In this document: positions 7,201 to 10,565 of the stretch, one piece after another
How positions within the stretch are numbered: position 1 is the stretch's first letter
Layout: the number at the start of each line of letters is the position of its first letter
Origin: an uncultured Prevotella sp.
GTDB taxonomy: Bacteria; Bacteroidota; Bacteroidia; Bacteroidales; Bacteroidaceae
Assembly: GCA_934281565.1 (NCBI GenBank)
Contig: CAKQXI010000074.1
Location: forward strand, 1 to 10,565
Reading direction: 5' to 3'
DNA length: 10,565 nt
Position numbers and translations under genes: made by a program
The notes under the pieces: generated by a model
The model's database searches: none
What the model saw: the letters and a program-made list of their open reading frames with translations, nothing else
Told to the model about the DNA's origin: nothing

Positions 7201-7872
7201 CTAAAATGTAAGTGAACATTGTATGCCTAATGAGCCAGAAGTGAAAGGATTGCTGTTCCTTTGGTTGCTGATGACAGTAGGCTCTATCCTGAGTGTCAGG
7301 TCATCGGAGATGTCGAATTCCGAGAGTGATGCATCAACGTATGCATCTATGACGGAGAGTGCATATACGCCAATCATGACAAACATACCCATGTCTCGCC
7401 AACGGCGATAACGATCCTTGCGCTTGCGGAATATCTCTTTATATCGGTCGATATTGCCTGAGTTGATGGTGGCTCCTAAGTGCAAGAACTGGTTGTAGCT
7501 TTGCGTGTTGGGGTCGTCGTCCATGATGTCCATATAGGCCTGTGAATAGTCGTGATACATCTGGTTGTTCCAGGTGATGGCGTATGTACAGCCTACGAAA
7601 CCACCATATATAATAGGTAGCTTCCAGTATTTGCGATTGTAGATCTGTCCTGCACCAGGCAATACCAACGCAAGCCACATCGCCCGTTTGGGATTGGGAC
7701 GCCATGTGCTCCAGTCACGTTTGGGCTTTTTCTCCTTCACGATGGCATTGAGGTCTACGAGCTTCAGACTGTCCTTTGCCGATAAGGTATCGACACTGTT
7801 CTGTGCAGAGACAGACAGTGGAGCCATCCAGAGGAGTGCCGTGATGCAGATATGTGATAAGTTCAATTTCAC
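7201..7872 (-). CDS. DUF5683-type membrane protein of unknown function
   Basis: A 223-residue protein of unknown function. It starts with GTG (7872-7870): the first in-frame codons upstream are AAA and ACG, then a TAG stop, so no ATG is available, and the N-terminus is a good signal peptide (about 1-23, ...SVSAQ). After a polar stretch, the family hallmark lies at about 63-100: PKRAMWLALVLPGAGQIYNR, then KYWKLPIIYGGFVGCTYAI, two hydrophobic segments around a GQIYN(R/K)xYWK turn that resembles TM2-domain proteins. A third hydrophobic segment is at 161-178. The middle is rich in Asp, Tyr and Arg (104-160). The C-terminus looks like alternating beta strands and ends in Phe. The family assignment is by memory of this motif and of its position directly after parB in Bacteroidota. 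It lies 29 nt after parB and 39 nt before mltD, which suggests an envelope role, but no activity can be inferred. Confidence 0.85.
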   Translation of the reverse strand: MKLNLSHICITALLWMAPLSVSAQNSVDTLSAKDSLKLVDLNAIVKEKKPKRDWSTWRPNPKRAMWLALVLPGAGQIYNRKYWKLPIIYGGFVGCTYAITWNNQMYHDYSQAYMDIMDDDPNTQSYNQFLHLGATINSGNIDRYKEIFRKRKDRYRRWRDMGMFVMIGVYALSVIDAYVDASLSEFDISDDLTLRIEPTVISNQRNSNPFTSGSLGIQCSLTF

Positions 7873-7901
7873 TTTCGTCTAACTGTTTTTCCCGACCATG
7901 A

Positions 7902-8813
7902 CTATTCTTGCTTTAGTTGGTCGAAGATGTTCATGATGTGTTCAAGTTCCTCCTCATTGTCGAAAGGAATGCTAATCTTCCCCTTTCCCTTGGGTGAGCA
8001 GGTAAACTGCACCTTGGTGTTGAGGAACTTGGAAAGACGATTCTTGAGCATGGTAAATTCTTCGGGCAGTTGGTTCTTCGATGCGATGATCTTCTTGCCA
8101 CTCTCTATATCCTCGCCGTTCTTCAGCTTTTGCACCATTTCCTCAACCTTTCTTACGGAATAGCCATTCTTCTGGATTTCTTTAAAGAGCTTGATTTGCA
8201 ATGATGGACTGTCAAGTGCCAGCAAGGCACGGCAGTGCCCCATGTCTATTTCCTTTTTCTGCAATGCCATCTGCACTTGTGCAGGGAGCTTGAGCAAGCG
8301 TAAGTAGTTGGCAATGGCGGCACGGCTCTTTCCCACACGTTCAGAAATCTTCTCTTGTGTCATGCCGTTGTTCTCTAACAGATGTTCATAGGCAAGGGCT
8401 ATCTCAATGGCATTCAGGTCTTGGCGCTGTATGTTCTCGACAAGCGCCATTTCCATTACGTTCTCGTCACTGATGGTGCGAATATAGGCTGGTATGGCAA
8501 TGAGACCTGCCAACTGGGAGGCTCTCCAACGACGTTCTCCTGCGATAATCTGGAAGCGGTTTTCCGTAACTTGGCGCAAGGTGATAGGCTGGATGATACC
8601 GATAGCCTTGATGCTTTCGGCAAGCTCGTGCAGAGAGTCTTCCTCAAACTCACGGCGAGGCTGGTTAGGGTTAGCCTCTATCTGCTCGAGTGGTATTTCA
8701 TTGATTGTACTGCTGCCTTGAGTGCGCACTCCCTCTGTCGAAATAAGTGCATCAAGTCCTCTGCCGAGGGCATTGCTCTTGGAGCCATTGTTGTATTTCT
8801 TATGTACAGCCAT
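7902..8813 (-). CDS. parB: Chromosome-partitioning protein ParB (CTPase, parS-binding)
   Basis: A 303-residue ParB/Spo0J protein. It loads as a CTP-gated clamp at parS sites and recruits ParA and SMC to segregate the origin region. The N-terminal LGRGLDALI (16-24) is the ParA-stimulating motif. The CTP-binding domain (about 37-130) has NPNQPRREF (48-56), the GERRWRA box (92-98) and ENIQRQDLN (126-134). The HTH parS-reading domain includes TQEKISERVGKSRAAIANYLRLLKL (152-176), followed by MGHCRALLAL (191-200). The C-terminal dimerisation domain covers about 245-303. Length and motifs are typical of chromosomal ParB. No parS site of the TGTTnCACGTGnAACA type is visible in this window, so the cognate sites must lie elsewhere or differ. 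No Shine-Dalgarno site is seen; the leader is A-rich and follows a repeat-filled 122-bp gap after parA. Confidence 0.97.
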   Translation of the reverse strand: MAVHKKYNNGSKSNALGRGLDALISTEGVRTQGSSTINEIPLEQIEANPNQPRREFEEDSLHELAESIKAIGIIQPITLRQVTENRFQIIAGERRWRASQLAGLIAIPAYIRTISDENVMEMALVENIQRQDLNAIEIALAYEHLLENNGMTQEKISERVGKSRAAIANYLRLLKLPAQVQMALQKKEIDMGHCRALLALDSPSLQIKLFKEIQKNGYSVRKVEEMVQKLKNGEDIESGKKIIASKNQLPEEFTMLKNRLSKFLNTKVQFTCSPKGKGKISIPFDNEEELEHIMNIFDQLKQE

Positions 8814-8852
8814 TTCTTTAATGTTTAAGTGTTGAGTTATTTTTTTATTAAG

Positions 8853-8873
8853 AATTAATAATTAATAATTAGG
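8853..8873. repeat. AATTAAT heptamer repeat
   Basis: AATTAAT (8853-8859), AATTAAT (8860-8866) and the degenerate AATTAGG (8867-8873) form a short tandem array with 7-bp period in the parA-parB gap. It is separated from the larger heptamer array by a GC-rich segment (8872-8882). On the minus strand that segment can fold into a small hairpin with a GCAA tetraloop. Confidence 0.6.
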
Positions 8874-8882
8874 CTTGCGCCC

Positions 8883-8939
8883 TATTAACTATAAACTATC
8901 AACTCTCCTATCAACTATTAACTATCAACTATTAACTAT
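8883..8939. repeat. TATNAAC heptamer tandem repeat between parB and parA
   Basis: Seven copies of TATNAAC are visible at 8883, 8890, 8897, 8909, 8916, 8923 and 8930, plus a partial copy TAT at 8937. A single 5-bp interruption TCTCC lies at 8904-8908. Units are TATTAAC (3), TATCAAC (3) and TATAAAC (1). The array runs into the parA stop codon (TAG at 8938-8936 on the minus strand). In the transcript it reads GTTRATA, so it would be a largely unstructured linker between the two cistrons. Confidence 0.85.
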
Positions 8940-9703
8940 AAAGAGTTTTTGTTGATGATTTCCTTGGCGAGTGCCAAATGGTTCTTGGCACCGTTTGACT
9001 CAGCATCATATAATATGACAGGCAAACCGTGACTTGGGCTTTCACTCAACTTGACATTACGTTGGATGACACTCTTGAATACCAATTCTTGGAAATGACG
9101 CTTCACCTCGTCATAAATCTGATTGGCGAGGCGCAAACGACTATCGTACATGGTGAGCAAGAAACCTTCTATCTCAAGTTTCGGGTTCAACTTGTTCTTG
9201 ATAATCTTAATGGTATTGAGCAACTTGCTAATACCTTCCAATGCAAAGTACTCGCATTGTACCGGGATTATAACGCTATCGGAGGCTGTTAGCGCATTGA
9301 CTGTAATCAGACCTAAAGAAGGGGAGCAGTCAATGAGAATGAAGTCATAGTCGTCGCGGATAGGGGCGAGGACATTCTTGATGATTTTCTCACGACCTTG
9401 TAGGTTGAGCATCTCTATCTCTGCACCGACAAGGTCGATGTGGCTGGGGATGATGTCCAGACCATCAATGTCGGTGGTGTAGATAGCATCACGAACATCG
9501 GTGTGGTCGATAATGCACTCGTAGATAGAACAATCCACTTCCGCCATGTCTACGCCCAAGCCACTTGAGGCGTTGGCTTGAGGGTCGGCATCTACAACGA
9601 GCACGGTCTTTTCCAATGTGGCGAGTGATGCTGCCAAATTAATCGTGGTGGTAGTCTTGCCGACACCACCCTTCTGATTAGCTATTGCGATTATTTTTCC
9701 CAT
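8936..9703 (-). CDS. parA: Chromosome-partitioning ATPase ParA (Soj family)
   Basis: A 255-residue ParA/MinD-family ATPase that binds DNA as an ATP dimer and, stimulated by ParB, drives segregation of the replication origin. The deviant Walker A motif is KGGVGKTT (11-18, signature K11, catalytic-site K16). Walker A' is VLVVDADPQA (34-43) and Walker B is FILIDCSPSLG (121-131). NVKLSESPSHGLPV (216-229) is the conserved C-terminal signature of chromosomal ParA/Soj. There is no N-terminal HTH extension, which separates it from the large plasmid ParA type Ia proteins. The start ATG at 9703-9701 gives the canonical MGKIIAIANQKGG N-terminus. It heads the par cluster, with parB next after a 122-bp gap, and its promoter is divergent from surE. 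Confidence 0.97.
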   Translation of the reverse strand: MGKIIAIANQKGGVGKTTTTINLAASLATLEKTVLVVDADPQANASSGLGVDMAEVDCSIYECIIDHTDVRDAIYTTDIDGLDIIPSHIDLVGAEIEMLNLQGREKIIKNVLAPIRDDYDFILIDCSPSLGLITVNALTASDSVIIPVQCEYFALEGISKLLNTIKIIKNKLNPKLEIEGFLLTMYDSRLRLANQIYDEVKRHFQELVFKSVIQRNVKLSESPSHGLPVILYDAESNGAKNHLALAKEIINKNSL

Positions 9704-9767
9704 TTTCTTAATCTTCTATGAATGAATCAGTGGACAAAGATATTACTTATCTTCGCAATTTTAGGTG

Positions 9768-9775
9768 CAAAGATA
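9768..9775 (-). promoter_or_regulatory. Probable -7 element for parA
   Basis: On the minus strand TATCTTTG (9775-9768) fits TAnnTTTG and is followed by CACC, giving a predicted start near 9762 and a leader of about 59 nt. No good -33 TTTG lies at 19-21 bp. Two other minus-strand matches, at 9742-9735 (TATCTTTG) and 9783-9776 (TAAATTTG), are alternatives, also without a correctly spaced -33 box. Confidence 0.5.
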
Positions 9776-9817
9776 CAAATTTATTGTGAGAATTACGTTA
9801 CTTTAAAGGTTTTTTGT

Positions 9818-9825
9818 TACTTTTG
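9818..9825 (+). promoter_or_regulatory. Probable -7 element for surE
   Basis: TACTTTTG (9818-9825) fits the Bacteroidota TAnnTTTG -7 consensus. The start of transcription would be near 9831, leaving a short, purine-rich leader of about 17 nt before the surE ATG at 9848. No TTTG occurs at the expected -33 position, so the promoter is weaker by sequence than the one for the MerR-type gene. Confidence 0.5.
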
Positions 9826-9847
9826 CACCAAAAAGAAAGAAAATTTT

Positions 9848-10565
9848 ATGGAAAATAAGAAACCGTTAGTATTAATTTCAAATGATGATGGCTATCACGC
9901 CAATGGTATAAAGACACTTGTAAGTTTCCTCAAAGACTGGTGCGATTTGCTCGTTGTGGCTCCAGAAAGTGCTCGCTCTGGTTTCTCGTGTGCTTTTTCG
10001 GCAACCACTCCTTTACGTTTAAAGCGTCGACATAATATGGATGTTGAAGTATGGTCATGTAATGGTACGCCTGTGGATTGTGTGAAATTGGCACTTGACC
10101 AGCTTGTCAGTCGTCGCCCCGACTTAGTGTTGGGTGGCATAAACCATGGTGATAACTCAAGCGTTAACAATCATTATTCTGGTACGATGGGCGTAGCGAA
10201 GGAGGGATGTATGCAGCATATTCCGTCTATCGCTTTCAGTAGTTGTAATTATGATGAGAATGCTGACCTCTCACCTCTACGAGACGATGTGGTGAGAATT
10301 GTAAGGAGGGTACTTGACAAGGGCTTGCCCCATGCAACTTGCCTGAATGTCAATTTCCCTGCCAATCCTCCTTTCAAAGGTATCAAAGGTTGTCGCATGA
10401 CTTTTGGCTCGTGGATTAACGAAGTGGTGAAAGAACGACATCCTCATGGTTATGACTATTACTGGATGGTGGGCGAGTTCCGCAATGATGAGCCAGATGC
10501 CACGGATACCGACCAGTGGGCTGTTCACAATGGATATGTAGCCGTTACGCCAATCAATATAGATG
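9848..10565 (+). CDS. surE: 5'/3'-nucleotidase SurE (partial, 3' end outside window)
   Basis: The first 239 codons of a SurE-family metal-dependent nucleotidase, which removes phosphate from nucleoside monophosphates in the cytoplasm. My translation of frame 9848 onward is open to the window edge. SNDDG (11-15) provides the metal-binding pair D13-D14. S44 in APESARSGFS matches the conserved active-site Ser, and GINHGDNSS (97-105) supplies the conserved Asn (N99). YSGTMGVAKEG (110-120) and the late VHNGYVAVTPI (226-236) are also family signatures. SurE proteins are usually about 250-260 residues, so only the last 10-20 residues should be missing. The start follows a purine-rich leader without a clear Shine-Dalgarno site. 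It is divergent from parA. What follows it cannot be seen. Confidence 0.95.
   Translation, partial: MENKKPLVLISNDDGYHANGIKTLVSFLKDWCDLLVVAPESARSGFSCAFSATTPLRLKRRHNMDVEVWSCNGTPVDCVKLALDQLVSRRPDLVLGGINHGDNSSVNNHYSGTMGVAKEGCMQHIPSIAFSSCNYDENADLSPLRDDVVRIVRRVLDKGLPHATCLNVNFPANPPFKGIKGCRMTFGSWINEVVKERHPHGYDYYWMVGEFRNDEPDATDTDQWAVHNGYVAVTPINID

Overview
The window is a stretch of core chromosome from a member of the Bacteroidota, most likely Bacteroidales and probably a Prevotella-like genus. Three things point there. The intergenic regions carry -7 elements of the Bacteroidota type (TAnnTTTG), in one case with a -33 TTTG at 20 bp. Most starts have A-rich leaders without a Shine-Dalgarno site. The gene order parA-parB-DUF5683-lytic transglycosylase-RelA/SpoT is, as I recall it, typical of this group; genus and species cannot be fixed from sequence reading alone. 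I see no tRNA, rRNA, CRISPR array, insertion sequence, prophage or plasmid gene.

Layout. Positions 1-115 are AT-rich and non-coding, with one short 10-bp repeat. A long terminator hairpin (113-173) ends alaS (alanyl-tRNA synthetase, minus strand, 210-2873). A 144-bp gap holds two interlocked divergent promoters, one for alaS and one for a small MerR-type regulator (plus strand, 3018-3365). A bidirectional terminator (3374-3409) separates that regulator from the convergent relA/spoT gene (minus, 3432-5714). Upstream of relA/spoT, on the same strand, lie a MltD-like lytic transglycosylase (5800-7161), a DUF5683 membrane protein (7201-7872), parB (7902-8813) and parA (8936-9703). The last 0.8 kb is a divergent gap with -7 elements facing both ways, followed by surE (plus, from 9848, cut by the window end).

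How the genes fit together. parA, parB, the DUF5683 gene and mltD form a probable transcription unit read from a promoter near 9770, joining chromosome segregation to an envelope protein of unknown role and a peptidoglycan-cleaving enzyme. A strong terminator wrapped around the mltD stop codon probably closes this unit, so relA/spoT, which has an unusually strong Shine-Dalgarno site, is likely expressed at least partly on its own. alaS and surE are housekeeping genes at the two ends.

No clearly new system is visible. The points most worth following are the interlocked alaS/merR promoters, the heptamer repeat arrays between parA and parB, the uncharacterised DUF5683 gene within the par/mltD cluster, and the contrast between the terminator and the strong ribosome binding site at the mltD/relA junction.
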